A stretch of DNA of 8,399 nt from Pseudomonadota bacterium (GTDB taxonomy: Bacteria > Pseudomonadota > Gammaproteobacteria > Xanthomonadales > Xanthomonadaceae), in NCBI GenBank assembly GCA_019348095.1, contig JAHWKC010000088.1:1-8399 (forward strand). The letters are read 5' to 3'. The notes below the pieces were generated by a model. The model searched no databases. It was not told the DNA's origin and worked only from the letters and a program-made list of their open reading frames with translations. The translations under genes were made by a program, and so were the position numbers. Of the stretch, positions 1-6,436 are shown one piece after another; position 1 is the first letter of the stretch; each line of letters opens with the position of its first letter.

Positions 1-54
1 CGCCCAACGCGCGATGGGCACAAGAAACGCGCCCACCCTGCCCCTCTCCGGCCT

Positions 55-132
55 TTCGTAGGAGCGACATGAGTCGCGACCGTCACCCCGGCCCGCGCCA
101 GGAGCGGTCGCGACTTACGTCGCTCCTACGAA
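55..132. repeat. Inverted pair of GTAG-type REP sequences (REPIN-like)
   Basis: Two 28-base arms (55-82 and 105-132) are inverted copies, matching at 26 of 28 positions. The outer 14 bases are TTCGTAGGAGCGAC against GTCGCTCCTACGAA, and the inner 10 bases GTCGCGACCG pair exactly with CGGTCGCGAC. Each arm has a GTAG head and a small internal hairpin (GCGAC, 4-base loop, GTCGC). This matches the general form of the GTAG REP elements known from Stenotrophomonas (SMAG) and relatives. The pair lies 22 bases beyond the nfeD stop codon, so as RNA it could form a long hairpin that ends or stabilises the qmcA-nfeD transcript; that role is inferred. Positions 1-54 show no recognisable feature. Confidence 0.88.
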
Positions 133-154
133 CGCGGCAAGGCCGGTCACCCGA

Positions 155-598
155 TCAAGCAGCCGGCTCCACCCGCAGCGTCATCCCGTCGCTGCCGACG
201 ATGCGCACATCCACGCCCGCGGGCAGCTCGGGGCCGGTGACGTCCCAATAGGCGTCGGCGATCTGCACCCGACCGCGGCCGTGCACGATCGCCTGGTCGA
301 GCACGACCACGCGGCCGACCAGCTGGTCGGTCCGGCGGTTGAGGTGCGGCCGGTCGCTCACGCGCTCGCGCTTGCCGCTGAAGCGCACGCGGTAGATCTG
401 GATCGACACGAAGCTCAGCACGATGAAGCCCGCGACCTGCGCCAGCAGCGGGATATCCGGAAACACCATCACCGCCAGGAACACCGCGACCGCGGCAAAT
501 CCCAACCACAGCATGAAGGCACCCGGCGCCAGCGTTTCGGCCGCGAACAGCAGCAGCGCCACGGCGGCCCAAGTCACCGTCTGCCAGTTCCAGTGCAT
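155..598 (-). CDS. NfeD-family membrane protein, partner of the SPFH protein
   Basis: A 147-residue protein of the short NfeD class (NfeD1b/YbbJ type). It has three hydrophobic segments at about residues 8-22, 26-46 and 50-68. These are followed by a soluble OB-fold at about 88-145 carrying the typical DQLVGR, GRGRVQIAD, YWDVTGPELPAG and IVGSDGMTLRVE blocks. There is no ClpP-like protease part, as expected for this class. NfeD proteins work with SPFH/stomatin proteins in the inner membrane and influence membrane-domain organisation; the exact reaction is unknown. The start at 598 is supported by a strong Shine-Dalgarno GGAGG (606-610, minus strand) 7 bases upstream. That site lies inside the last codons of the upstream qmcA gene, and only 3 bases separate the two reading frames, so translation is probably coupled. 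Confidence 0.93.
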   Translation of the reverse strand: MHWNWQTVTWAAVALLLFAAETLAPGAFMLWLGFAAVAVFLAVMVFPDIPLLAQVAGFIVLSFVSIQIYRVRFSGKRERVSDRPHLNRRTDQLVGRVVVLDQAIVHGRGRVQIADAYWDVTGPELPAGVDVRIVGSDGMTLRVEPAA

Positions 599-601
599 GG
601 C

Positions 602-1555
602 TCAGCCTCCGCTGCGCGGCAGGTGGGACGCGCGGCCCGGTGCGTCGGCCAGCGCCTGCTTGGCCAGCTCGGCGATACCGCCCAGCGAGCCGATCATGCC
701 GGCCGACTCCATCGGCATCATCACGAATTTCTGGTTCGGCGCCTCGGCCAGCGCCTTGAACGCCTCGATGTATTTCTGCGCCACGAAGTAGTTGATGGCG
801 TGCACGTTGCCCTGCGATATCGCGTCCGACACCACGCGCGTCGCGTTGGCTTCGGCCTCGGCCAGTCGCTCGCGTGCCTCGGCCTCGCGGAACGCCGCTT
901 CGCGCTCGCCCTCGGCTTCCAGGATGGTGCTCTGCTTCTCGCCCTCGGCCTTGAGGATCTCGGCCTGGCGGAAGCCCTCGGCCTCCAGGATGTTGGCGCG
1001 CTTCTCGCGCTCGGCCTTCATCTGCCGCGCCATTGCTTCGATCAGGTCGCGCGGCGGCGCGATGTCCTTGAGTTCGATGCGGTTGACCTTGAGCCCCCAC
1101 GGGTGCGTCGCCTGGTCGACCGCCACCAGCACCTTCGCGTTGATCTCGTCGCGTCGCGACAGCGACTCGTCCAGGTCCATCGAGCCGATGGAGGTACGGA
1201 TGTTGGTCATCACCAGGTTGAGCGTGGCGACCTCGAGCTGCGCCACCTCATAGGCGGCCTTGGCTGCATTGAGCACCTGGAAATAGACCACGCCATCGAC
1301 CTTGACCACCGCGTTGTCCTTGGTGATCACGTCCTGGCTGGGCACCTCCAGGACCTGCTCCATCATGTTGATCTTGCGCCCGACGCTCTGATAGATCGGG
1401 ATCAGGAAGTGCAAGCCCGGATTCATCGTGTGGGTGTATTTGCCGAACGCCTCGACCGTCCACTGGTAGCCCTGCGGCACCATTCGCACCGCTTTGGACA
1501 GCACCACGATGCCGGCCACCAGCAACACCAGCGCAAGCAGCGTCCCCATATCCAT
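602..1555 (-). CDS. qmcA: SPFH/Band 7 (stomatin-like) protein, QmcA homologue
   Basis: A 317-residue inner-membrane SPFH protein resembling E. coli QmcA (about 305 residues). It has one N-terminal membrane helix (residues 4-22), then the SPFH domain (about 25-185) with VPQGYQWTVEAFGKY, NPGLHF, GRKINMMEQVLEVPSQDVITKDN and MTNIR..GSMDLDE..S.RD blocks. A long charged coiled coil follows (about 178-245, with repeated EAEG/KAEGEKQ units), then a conserved tail (NYFVAQKYIEAFKALAE; GMIGSLGGIAELAKQAL). SPFH proteins form large ring or cage oligomers that scaffold membrane domains and modulate proteases such as FtsH. The frame stays open upstream to 1876, but family length and the start of the membrane helix favour ATG 1555. 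An in-frame ATG at 1549 is the alternative, and the purine-rich GGAAGGGG just upstream could serve either. The gene is first in an operon with nfeD. Confidence 0.93.
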   Translation of the reverse strand: MDMGTLLALVLLVAGIVVLSKAVRMVPQGYQWTVEAFGKYTHTMNPGLHFLIPIYQSVGRKINMMEQVLEVPSQDVITKDNAVVKVDGVVYFQVLNAAKAAYEVAQLEVATLNLVMTNIRTSIGSMDLDESLSRRDEINAKVLVAVDQATHPWGLKVNRIELKDIAPPRDLIEAMARQMKAEREKRANILEAEGFRQAEILKAEGEKQSTILEAEGEREAAFREAEARERLAEAEANATRVVSDAISQGNVHAINYFVAQKYIEAFKALAEAPNQKFVMMPMESAGMIGSLGGIAELAKQALADAPGRASHLPRSGG

Positions 1556-1587
1556 AGCCCCTTCCCCACTCCGTTTGTCGAGCACCG

Positions 1588-1593
1588 AGTATA
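1588..1593 (-). promoter_or_regulatory. Candidate -10 box for qmcA-nfeD
   Basis: Read on the minus strand, this is TATACT, 5 of 6 matches to TATAAT, 32 bases upstream of the qmcA ATG. Transcription would start near 1581 and give a short leader of about 25 bases. I see no good -35 box at the usual distance, because that stretch falls in a repeat-like sequence (1601-1631). The call rests on the -10 box and its position only. Confidence 0.4.
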
Positions 1594-1600
1594 GGTGCAG

Positions 1601-1683
1601 GCCGTCGCGCGCATGGGCGCGTCCGCGCAGGACAAGTTGCGCCTCGCCTGAGCGAAAGGCTCGCGCCCATGGGGCGCTCCTAC
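1601..1683. repeat. GTAG REP unit and a diverged direct copy
   Basis: The better unit (about 1659-1683) ends in CTAC, the GTAG head on the minus strand, and holds a perfect 6-bp hairpin: GCGCCC at 1663-1668, loop ATG, GGGCGC at 1672-1677. A second stretch (1601-1631) is similar in the same orientation (CGCGCATGGGCGCG, with a final GCAGG) but has lost the CTAC. The sequence differs from the other REPs in this window, so it is a separate subtype. It occupies the space between the aldo/keto reductase stop and the qmcA promoter, and overlaps where a -35 box for qmcA would be expected. Confidence 0.65.
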
Positions 1684-1734
1684 AGGAAAACGGTTGGTGC
1701 CGTGCCTTGCCGCGCAAGGGCGGGCCGCATGACG

Positions 1735-2706
1735 CTACGCCGTCGCCGCCTCGATCCGTCGCCAGTCGGCGTGGCCGATGCGTTCGATCCACTCCAGCGC
1801 CTGCAGGTTCTGGCGCAACTGCTCCGGCCGGCTGGCCCCGAGGATCACCGAGGACACATGCGGGTTGCGCAGGCACCAGGCGATCGCCAGCACCGCCGGC
1901 GCAGCGCCGAGTTCGCCGGCCAGCGCACTGAACTGGCGTGCGCGTTCGACCCGGCGCTGCTCGCTGCTGCCCAGCACCGTGCGTTGCAGCCAGGTGAGGT
2001 TCTCGCGGCCGAGTCGGGTGTCCTCGGGTACACCTTCGTTGTACTTGCCGGTCAGCAGCCCGGACGCCAGCGGCGACCAGACCGTGGTGCCCAGGCCGAG
2101 CTCGGCGTACAGCGGCGCATACTCCAGCTCGACGCGCTCGCGATGCAGCAGGTTGTACTGCGGCTGCTCCATGGTTGGCGCATGCAGATGGTGGTTACGC
2201 GCGATCTTGTGGGCTTCGCGGATCTGCGGCGCCGACCATTCCGACGTGCCCCAGTACAGCACCTTGCCTTGCCGGATCAGCGCGTCCATCGCCCACACCG
2301 TCTCGGCGATCGGCGTGTCGGGGTCGGGGCGGTGGCAGAAGTACAGGTCGAGATAGTCCACCCGCAGGCGCGCGAGCGCGGCGTGGCAGGCATCGGTGAC
2401 GTGCTTGCGCGACAGGCCCTTCTGCGTCGGTCGCGGGTCCTTCGCGGCGCCGAACATGACCTTGCTCGACACGCAGAATCCGTCGCGCGGCAAACGCAGG
2501 TCCGCGATCACGTCGCCCATGACCTGCTCGGCCGCGCCGTCGGCATAGCCCTCGGCGTTGTCGAAGAAGTTGACCCCGTGGTCCCAGGCGGTGGCGATCA
2601 ACTCGCGCGCGGTGCTGCGGCCGATCTGCGCACCAAAGGTGACCCAGGCGCCGAACGACAGGGCGGACAACTGCAGGCCGGACGACCCGAGACGGCGGTA
2701 TTGCAT
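1735..2706 (-). CDS. Aldo/keto reductase, Kv-channel beta-subunit-like
   Basis: A 323-residue NADPH-dependent TIM-barrel oxidoreductase. The AKR tetrad is complete: Asp49 and Tyr54 (FFDNAEGYADGAAE), Lys82 (VSSKVMFG) and His125 (YFCHRPDPDTP). Cofactor-binding blocks follow: YWGTSEWSAPQI (151-162), WSPLASGLLTGKY (210-222) and ILGASRPEQLRQNLQAL (288-304). The pattern WVTFGAQ, GLSRKH and RPDPDTP places it near the AKR6 Kv-beta group rather than the shorter AKR5 type. Bacterial relatives reduce small aldehydes and ketones; the substrate here cannot be told. It is encoded divergently from the manganese exporter and is followed by a repeat, so it appears to be a single-gene unit. ATG 2706 fits the usual N-terminus (MQYRRLGSSGL). 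A GGAG sits 10 bases upstream, somewhat far. Confidence 0.94.
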   Translation of the reverse strand: MQYRRLGSSGLQLSALSFGAWVTFGAQIGRSTARELIATAWDHGVNFFDNAEGYADGAAEQVMGDVIADLRLPRDGFCVSSKVMFGAAKDPRPTQKGLSRKHVTDACHAALARLRVDYLDLYFCHRPDPDTPIAETVWAMDALIRQGKVLYWGTSEWSAPQIREAHKIARNHHLHAPTMEQPQYNLLHRERVELEYAPLYAELGLGTTVWSPLASGLLTGKYNEGVPEDTRLGRENLTWLQRTVLGSSEQRRVERARQFSALAGELGAAPAVLAIAWCLRNPHVSSVILGASRPEQLRQNLQALEWIERIGHADWRRIEAATA

Positions 2707-2774
2707 GGCGCTGGCACTCCACGACGCGACCCGGGCAGTCTAAGCCGTCGCAGGGGGCAGATCGGCGCAGGCGC

Positions 2775-2780
2775 TACAAT
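2775..2780 (+). promoter_or_regulatory. -10 box of the manganese-exporter leader
   Basis: TACAAT in the context GCGCTACAATGACG, a -10 form common in this bacterial family. A start about 7 bases on (near 2787) would put the first base just before the P1 strand of the riboswitch, as expected for a riboswitch transcript. No convincing -35 hexamer is visible 16-18 bases upstream. Confidence 0.6.
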
Positions 2781-2787
2781 GACGCGC

Positions 2788-2971
2788 TCTTCCTCCGGGG
2801 AGTAGCCCACCCGCCGCCGGATCGCAGTTCGCCGCGATCGCTCAACCAGATCGCTGAACCGGCACCCGGGATCGCGCGTCAACATGCTTGGTCGGCTGAC
2901 CGTGGCGCGCGAGGAGTCCGCTTCGACCGAACCGTCGGGCGATGGCGACACCGGGCAAGACCGAAGGCAGG
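2788..2971 (+). promoter_or_regulatory. yybP-ykoY manganese riboswitch (aptamer)
   Basis: The conserved elements of the yybP-ykoY family appear in order. GGGGAGTAGC (2797-2806) forms the first binding loop, GTCAACATGC (2878-2887) the second, and GGGCAAGACC (2953-2962) the 3' end. P1 can form between CCTCCGG (2792-2798) and CCGAAGG (2961-2967) with one mismatch, and can extend outward to 2788/2971. Accessory hairpins include GATCGC/GCGATC (2820-2839) and GGTC/GACC (2890-2901). In this family the two loops are docked together by Mn2+, and binding usually raises expression of manganese export genes. The gene downstream is a UPF0016 exporter, which agrees with that role. Confidence 0.92.
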
Positions 2972-2985
2972 CGTTGCGCGCACCC

Positions 2986-3039
2986 GGCCGGGCCGCGCGA
3001 CGTCGGCCTTCGCGTCACTCGCGAACGCCCGGCCCGGAG
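2986..3039 (+). promoter_or_regulatory. Probable expression platform and RBS of the manganese exporter
   Basis: A perfect 8-bp stem GGCCGGGC (2986-2993) with GCCCGGCC (3027-3034) ends one base before the Shine-Dalgarno GGAG (3036-3039), which is 5 bases from ATG 3045. There is no U-tract after the stem, so it does not look like an intrinsic terminator. CCCGGAG (3033-3039), which contains the Shine-Dalgarno, is an exact complement of CTCCGGG (2793-2799) in the 5' P1 strand of the aptamer. This suggests control of translation initiation by exclusive pairing. The pairings are read from the sequence; the switching model is inferred. Confidence 0.55.
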
Positions 3040-3044
3040 TACGA

Positions 3045-3626
3045 ATGGAAGACCTGCCATTGACCACCGCGCTCGTGTCGACCGGCGCGGTGGCGCTCGC
3101 CGAAATCGGCGACAAGACCCAGCTGCTCGCGCTGCTGCTCGCCGCGCGCTTTCGCAAGCCGGGGCCGATCATCGCGGGGATCCTGGTCGCCACCTTGCTC
3201 AATCATGCGCTGGCGGCGTGGTTCGGCGCGGCCGTCGCGCAATGGCTGCAGCCGCAGGTGCTCCGCTGGGTGGTGGCGGCCAGCTTTCTCCTGGTGGCGC
3301 TATGGACGCTGAAGCCCGACCGGCTCGACGAGGACGGCACCGAACTGCCCGGGCGAGGTGCGTTCGTTGCGACCGCCATCGCGTTCTTCGTGGCCGAGAT
3401 CGGTGATAAGACCCAGGTCGCGACGGTATTGCTGGCCGCGAAGTACACCCCGCTGTGGGAAGTCATCGCCGGCACCACCGCCGGCATGCTGCTGGCCAAC
3501 GTGCCGGTGGTGGTGCTCGGCAGCCGTTTCGCCGACCGCCTGCCACTGCAGGCGGCGCGGCGGGTCGCTGCGGTGGTGTTTCTCGGGCTGGCGCTGTGGG
3601 TCGCGTGGTATGGCGTTGGCGGGTGA
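3045..3626 (+). CDS. mneA: UPF0016/TMEM165-GDT1 family manganese exporter (MneA type)
   Basis: A 193-residue inner-membrane transporter made of two homologous halves. Each half carries the family signature EIGDKTQ (residues 20-26 and 118-124), whose acidic and polar residues are thought to form the cation path. Six hydrophobic segments can be drawn, three per half. A short charged linker (about 90-105, LKPDRLDEDGTE) joins the halves. Relatives export Mn2+ (MneA in Vibrio) or transport Mn2+/Ca2+ in eukaryotes (TMEM165, Gdt1). The yybP-ykoY riboswitch upstream strongly supports manganese as substrate. The start ATG 3045 has GGAG 5 bases upstream. The next gene begins 54 bases after the stop and could be on the same transcript. 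The symbol is given by homology. Confidence 0.94.
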   Translation: MEDLPLTTALVSTGAVALAEIGDKTQLLALLLAARFRKPGPIIAGILVATLLNHALAAWFGAAVAQWLQPQVLRWVVAASFLLVALWTLKPDRLDEDGTELPGRGAFVATAIAFFVAEIGDKTQVATVLLAAKYTPLWEVIAGTTAGMLLANVPVVVLGSRFADRLPLQAARRVAAVVFLGLALWVAWYGVGG

Positions 3627-3680
3627 ACCGCGTCGACAGCGGCGCGCTATCCTCGGTGCAGCTGCAGCAAGGGAAAATCG

Positions 3681-4817
3681 ATGCACACCAATGAACGCAG
3701 CCTGCGCGAACGGGTGACCGCACTGCTGGCGCGGCCCGACGAGATCATGCTCGAGGCCGGCGCCGGCGGCGAGCTGCTGGTGGCGCGGCTGCGCGCGGTG
3801 ATCGCCGCCCTGCTGCTGTTGTTGCCGCTGGCCAATACCCTCGCAGGCGGCTCGATCAGCGACACCCTGGTCGGTCTGGCCGCAACGGTGCTGATCAACG
3901 TTTTCGCCCAGGCCTGGCTGATGCTGGCGCGGCGGCGGCGCCGCTTCCTGTGGCTGCCGTTCGCAACTGCCGCGTTCGACGTCACCGTGACCAGCCTGGT
4001 CCTGCTGCTGCTGGCCTCGGACCAGCTGCCGGCGGGCACCAACAGCATGGTCGTGTGGTGCGGCTACGTACTGGCCATCCTGCTGACCGCGCTGCGCAAC
4101 GATGGCCGCACCACCCTGTTCGCCGGCCTGCTCGCGATCATGCAGTACGGCGCGCTGGTGCTGGCGATCTTTGCGGCCGCGACATCGCCGGAGCAGCTGA
4201 TCTCCAGCGATTATGGCTCGGTGACCGCCAGCGCCCAGGTGCAGCGCATGGTGCTGCTGGCGATCGTGACGGTGATCACCGCCATGGTGGTCTACCGGCT
4301 GCAGCGGCTGGTGGAGATGTCCGGCAGCGACGGCCTGACCGGCCTGCCCAACCGCACCTGGCTGCTGCACCGGATGCCGCGGCTGTTCGACGCGGCCAAG
4401 CACGATGGCGACAGCCTGACGCTGGCGCTGATCAACCTGGACCACTTCCGCCGGATCAACAGCGAGATCGGCAACCGCGCGGCCGACCGCGCGCTGTGCC
4501 AGGTGGTCGCGGTGATCGGCGAGCTGACCGACGAGAGAGAATGGCTGGTGCGGCTTCGGGGCGAGGAGTTCGTGCTGGTGCTGCGCAAGCCGCTCGGCAC
4601 CGCCTGGGAGCGGGTCGATGCGCTGCGCCGGCTCGTGGCCGAGCGCGCGTTCGAGCCCGAACGCGGCGCCGAATCGATCCGTCTGAGCTTCAGCGCCGGC
4701 CTGGTCAGCTACCCGCACGACGGCCAGGACCTGTCGCAATTGCTGCGCTGCGCCGATCAGCGCCTGCAGATGGCCAAGCGCGACGGCCGCAACCGGGTGG
4801 TGGCGCGGGAAAGCTGA
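3681..4817 (+). CDS. Membrane GGDEF-domain protein with degenerate active site
   Basis: A 378-residue protein with about six membrane helices (roughly 36-56, 60-82, 89-111, 123-139, 145-167, 190-205), then a C-terminal GGDEF domain (about 215-375). DGLTGLPNR (217-225) and the final AKRDGRN are well kept, so the fold is secure. The signature is RGEEF (293-297) instead of GG[DE]EF. The first metal-binding Asp (PleD Asp327) is Asn252 in INLDHF. The base-binding Asn and Asp (PleD 335 and 344) are kept as Asn260 and Asp269. No RxxD inhibitory site precedes the signature; DERE stands there. Diguanylate cyclase activity is therefore doubtful. The protein may be a weak cyclase, a GTP-sensing regulator or a partner of an active enzyme. 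The six-helix sensor is not one I can name. AAGGGA lies 6 bases before ATG 3681. A REP doublet follows the stop. Confidence 0.94.
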   Translation: MHTNERSLRERVTALLARPDEIMLEAGAGGELLVARLRAVIAALLLLLPLANTLAGGSISDTLVGLAATVLINVFAQAWLMLARRRRRFLWLPFATAAFDVTVTSLVLLLLASDQLPAGTNSMVVWCGYVLAILLTALRNDGRTTLFAGLLAIMQYGALVLAIFAAATSPEQLISSDYGSVTASAQVQRMVLLAIVTVITAMVVYRLQRLVEMSGSDGLTGLPNRTWLLHRMPRLFDAAKHDGDSLTLALINLDHFRRINSEIGNRAADRALCQVVAVIGELTDEREWLVRLRGEEFVLVLRKPLGTAWERVDALRRLVAERAFEPERGAESIRLSFSAGLVSYPHDGQDLSQLLRCADQRLQMAKRDGRNRVVARES

Positions 4818-4837
4818 ACCGTTCACGATTCGTGTTT

Positions 4838-4909
4838 GTAGAACCGGGCTCGCTCGGCTGCTCTCGTCGAAGTGCTGCAGGGAAAGCAGCCGAGCAAGCT
4901 CGGCTCTAC
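4838..4909. repeat. Inverted doublet of GTAG REPs (REPIN)
   Basis: Left unit 4838-4860: GTAG head, AACCGGGC, loop TC, GCTCGGCT. Right unit 4887-4909 is inverted: AGCCGAGC, loop AA, GCTCGGCT, then CTAC. The units match at 20 of 23 positions and are separated by 26 bases. It begins 20 bases after the stop of the GGDEF gene. The same doublet type recurs at 7459-7558, where one right unit is identical over 23 bases. As RNA it would form a strong hairpin downstream of the GGDEF gene, with a likely 3'-end stabilising or terminating role (inferred). Confidence 0.92.
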
Positions 4910-4999
4910 GCGTCACCCGCCGAAGTTGTAGCCACAGTAATGGTGCACTAGGCTGCGCCGGATATTTCAGGCCGGCACCGGCCATCAGGGGACACCTAC

Positions 5000-6295
5000 G
5001 TGGAAGCATTCAGTCAGGTCGCCTTCGGCCTGTTCGGCCTGATCGTGCTGCTCGGCATCACCTGGCTGTTCTCCAACAACCGCAGGGCCATCGACTGGCG
5101 CCTGGTCGGTATCGGGCTGGGTCTGCAGCTGCTGATTGCCGCGTTCGTGCTGCTGACGCCCTGGGGTGCGAGCGTGTTCGACGCGCTCTCGCGCGGCTTC
5201 GTCAACCTGCTCGGGTTCACCACCGAGGGCGCCCGCTTCATCTTCGGCGACTTCACCGATCCGGCGAAGTTCGGCTTCGTGTTCGCGTTCCAGGTCCTGC
5301 CGACGATCATTTTCTTCGCCAGCTTCATGGGCGTGCTGTACCACCTGGGCGTGATGCAGAAGATCGTGCAGGGCATGGCCTGGGTGATCACCAAACTGAT
5401 GCGCGTATCCGGCGCGGAGACCCTGTCGGTATGTGCCAACGCGTTCATCGGCCAGACCGAATCGCCGCTGGTGGTGCGCCCGTACATTGCCAGGATGACC
5501 GAATCGGAGCTGCTGACCCTGATGGTCGGCGGCATGGCGACGATCGCCGGCGGCGTGCTCGGCGCGTACGTGATGCTGCTGGGCGGCGGCGACCCGGTGC
5601 AGCAGGCGTTCTTCGCCAAGCATCTGATCACCGCCAGCATCATGGCCGCTCCCGCGACGCTGGTCATCGCCAAGATCCTGGTGCCGGAAACCCGCGAACC
5701 GCTGACCCTGGGCAGCGTGCGCATGGATGTCGAGAAGACCACCACCAACGTCATCGACGCGGCCGCCGCCGGCGCCGCGGATGGCCTCAAGCTGGCGCTC
5801 AACGTCGGCGCGATGCTGCTGGCGTTCATCGCTTTGATCGCGCTGGTCAACGCGCCGCTGATCTGGCTCGGCGAGGTGACCGGGCTGGAAGCAGTATTCG
5901 GCCGTCCCACCGACCTGTCCGCGCTGCTGGGTTATGTTCTGTCGCCGCTGGCCTGGGCGATCGGCGTTCCGTGGCAGGACGCCGCCACGGTCGGCGGGCT
6001 GATCGGCACCAAGGTCGTGCTCAACGAGTTCGTCGCCTACATGCAGTTGGGCGAGATCGTGCGCGGCGGGGTGGACGGGGTCGGCCTGACCGACCAGGGT
6101 CGGCTGATCGCGACGTATGCCTTGTGCGGCTTCGCCAACTTCAGCTCGATCGCGATCCAGATCGGCGGCATCGGCGGACTGGCGCCGGAGCGGCGCGGCG
6201 ACCTCGCCCGCTTCGGCCTGCGAGCGGTGCTCGGTGGCTCGATCGCGACGTTGATGACCGCGACGATTGCCGGCGTGCTGACTCGATTCGCATGA
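5000..6295 (+). CDS. nupC: Concentrative nucleoside transporter (CNT, NupC type)
   Basis: A 431-residue inner-membrane symporter that takes up nucleosides using the H+ or Na+ gradient. The hallmark motifs of the CNT family are present: GQTESP (151-156) in the first re-entrant hairpin, LNEFVAY (341-347) in the second, and the NFSSIAIQIGGIG block (380-392). Residues Gln152, Thr153, Glu154, Glu343, Asn380 and Ser383 sit where the structure of the Vibrio CNT shows nucleoside contacts. A gate domain with VGGMATIAGGVLGAY (176-190) is also seen. The start is GTG 5000, preceded by AGGGGA (4987-4992) 7 bases upstream; this site fixes the start. The ribokinase gene follows in the same direction after 141 bases, so nucleoside scavenging is the likely shared job. 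Substrate range (pyrimidine or purine) is not predictable here. Confidence 0.95.
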   Translation: MEAFSQVAFGLFGLIVLLGITWLFSNNRRAIDWRLVGIGLGLQLLIAAFVLLTPWGASVFDALSRGFVNLLGFTTEGARFIFGDFTDPAKFGFVFAFQVLPTIIFFASFMGVLYHLGVMQKIVQGMAWVITKLMRVSGAETLSVCANAFIGQTESPLVVRPYIARMTESELLTLMVGGMATIAGGVLGAYVMLLGGGDPVQQAFFAKHLITASIMAAPATLVIAKILVPETREPLTLGSVRMDVEKTTTNVIDAAAAGAADGLKLALNVGAMLLAFIALIALVNAPLIWLGEVTGLEAVFGRPTDLSALLGYVLSPLAWAIGVPWQDAATVGGLIGTKVVLNEFVAYMQLGEIVRGGVDGVGLTDQGRLIATYALCGFANFSSIAIQIGGIGGLAPERRGDLARFGLRAVLGGSIATLMTATIAGVLTRFA

Positions 6296-6323
6296 GTCGA
6301 CCGCTTCGCGGCCTGCAAACAGC

Positions 6324-6376
6324 AAGGAGTGAGTAGTAACAGCGGGACGACTCGGACCTCTGCCGCCTCACTCCTT
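6324..6376. repeat. 10-bp perfect inverted repeat between nupC and rbsK
   Basis: AAGGAGTGAG (6324-6333) and CTCACTCCTT (6367-6376) are exact inverted copies with a 33-base loop. No U-tract follows, so a Rho-independent terminator is unlikely. The left arm contains a Shine-Dalgarno-like AAGGAG, but no fitting reading frame starts after it, because the ribokinase ATG is over 100 bases away. It could be a binding site, a relic of a small element or an RNA structure. The function is unknown. Confidence 0.5.
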
Positions 6377-6436
6377 ACCTCGTCACTGGCCGCACAGCGG
6401 CCGGCTCACCCTCTCCGGAACCTGCCGAGCCGCACG

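Noticed and set aside
281..1594. 437-codon open frame on the plus strand opposite qmcA-nfeD
   Set aside because: His/Arg/Leu-rich antisense shadow of two well-recognised genes in GC-rich DNA; no family features.
1669..2805. 378-codon open frame on the plus strand opposite the aldo/keto reductase
   Set aside because: Shadow of a gene with a complete catalytic tetrad; it begins in a REP and ends in the promoter of the manganese leader.
2986..3034. Rho-independent terminator before the manganese exporter
   Set aside because: The stem is GC-rich but the next bases are CGGAGTACGA with no T-run, so transcription termination there is unlikely.
2942..3406. Open frame overlapping the riboswitch end and the exporter start
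   Set aside because: Different frame from the UPF0016 protein, low-complexity Arg/Ala/Gly product, and begins within the conserved aptamer.
4838..4909. CRISPR repeats
   Set aside because: Only two inverted units, with an internal palindrome and GTAG heads; no regular spacers and no cas genes. These are REPs.
3300..5009. 569-codon open frame on the minus strand across the exporter and GGDEF genes
   Set aside because: Gln/His/Arg-rich composition typical of antisense frames at high GC; it also runs through a REP doublet and two clear genes on the other strand.
4985..6325. 446-codon open frame on the minus strand opposite nupC
   Set aside because: Antisense shadow of a CNT transporter with all its family motifs on the plus strand.
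6329..6436. GTG 6329 as the ribokinase start, adding 36 residues
   Set aside because: The added residues are not found in ribokinases and come from the inverted-repeat region; ATG 6437 gives the normal N-terminus.
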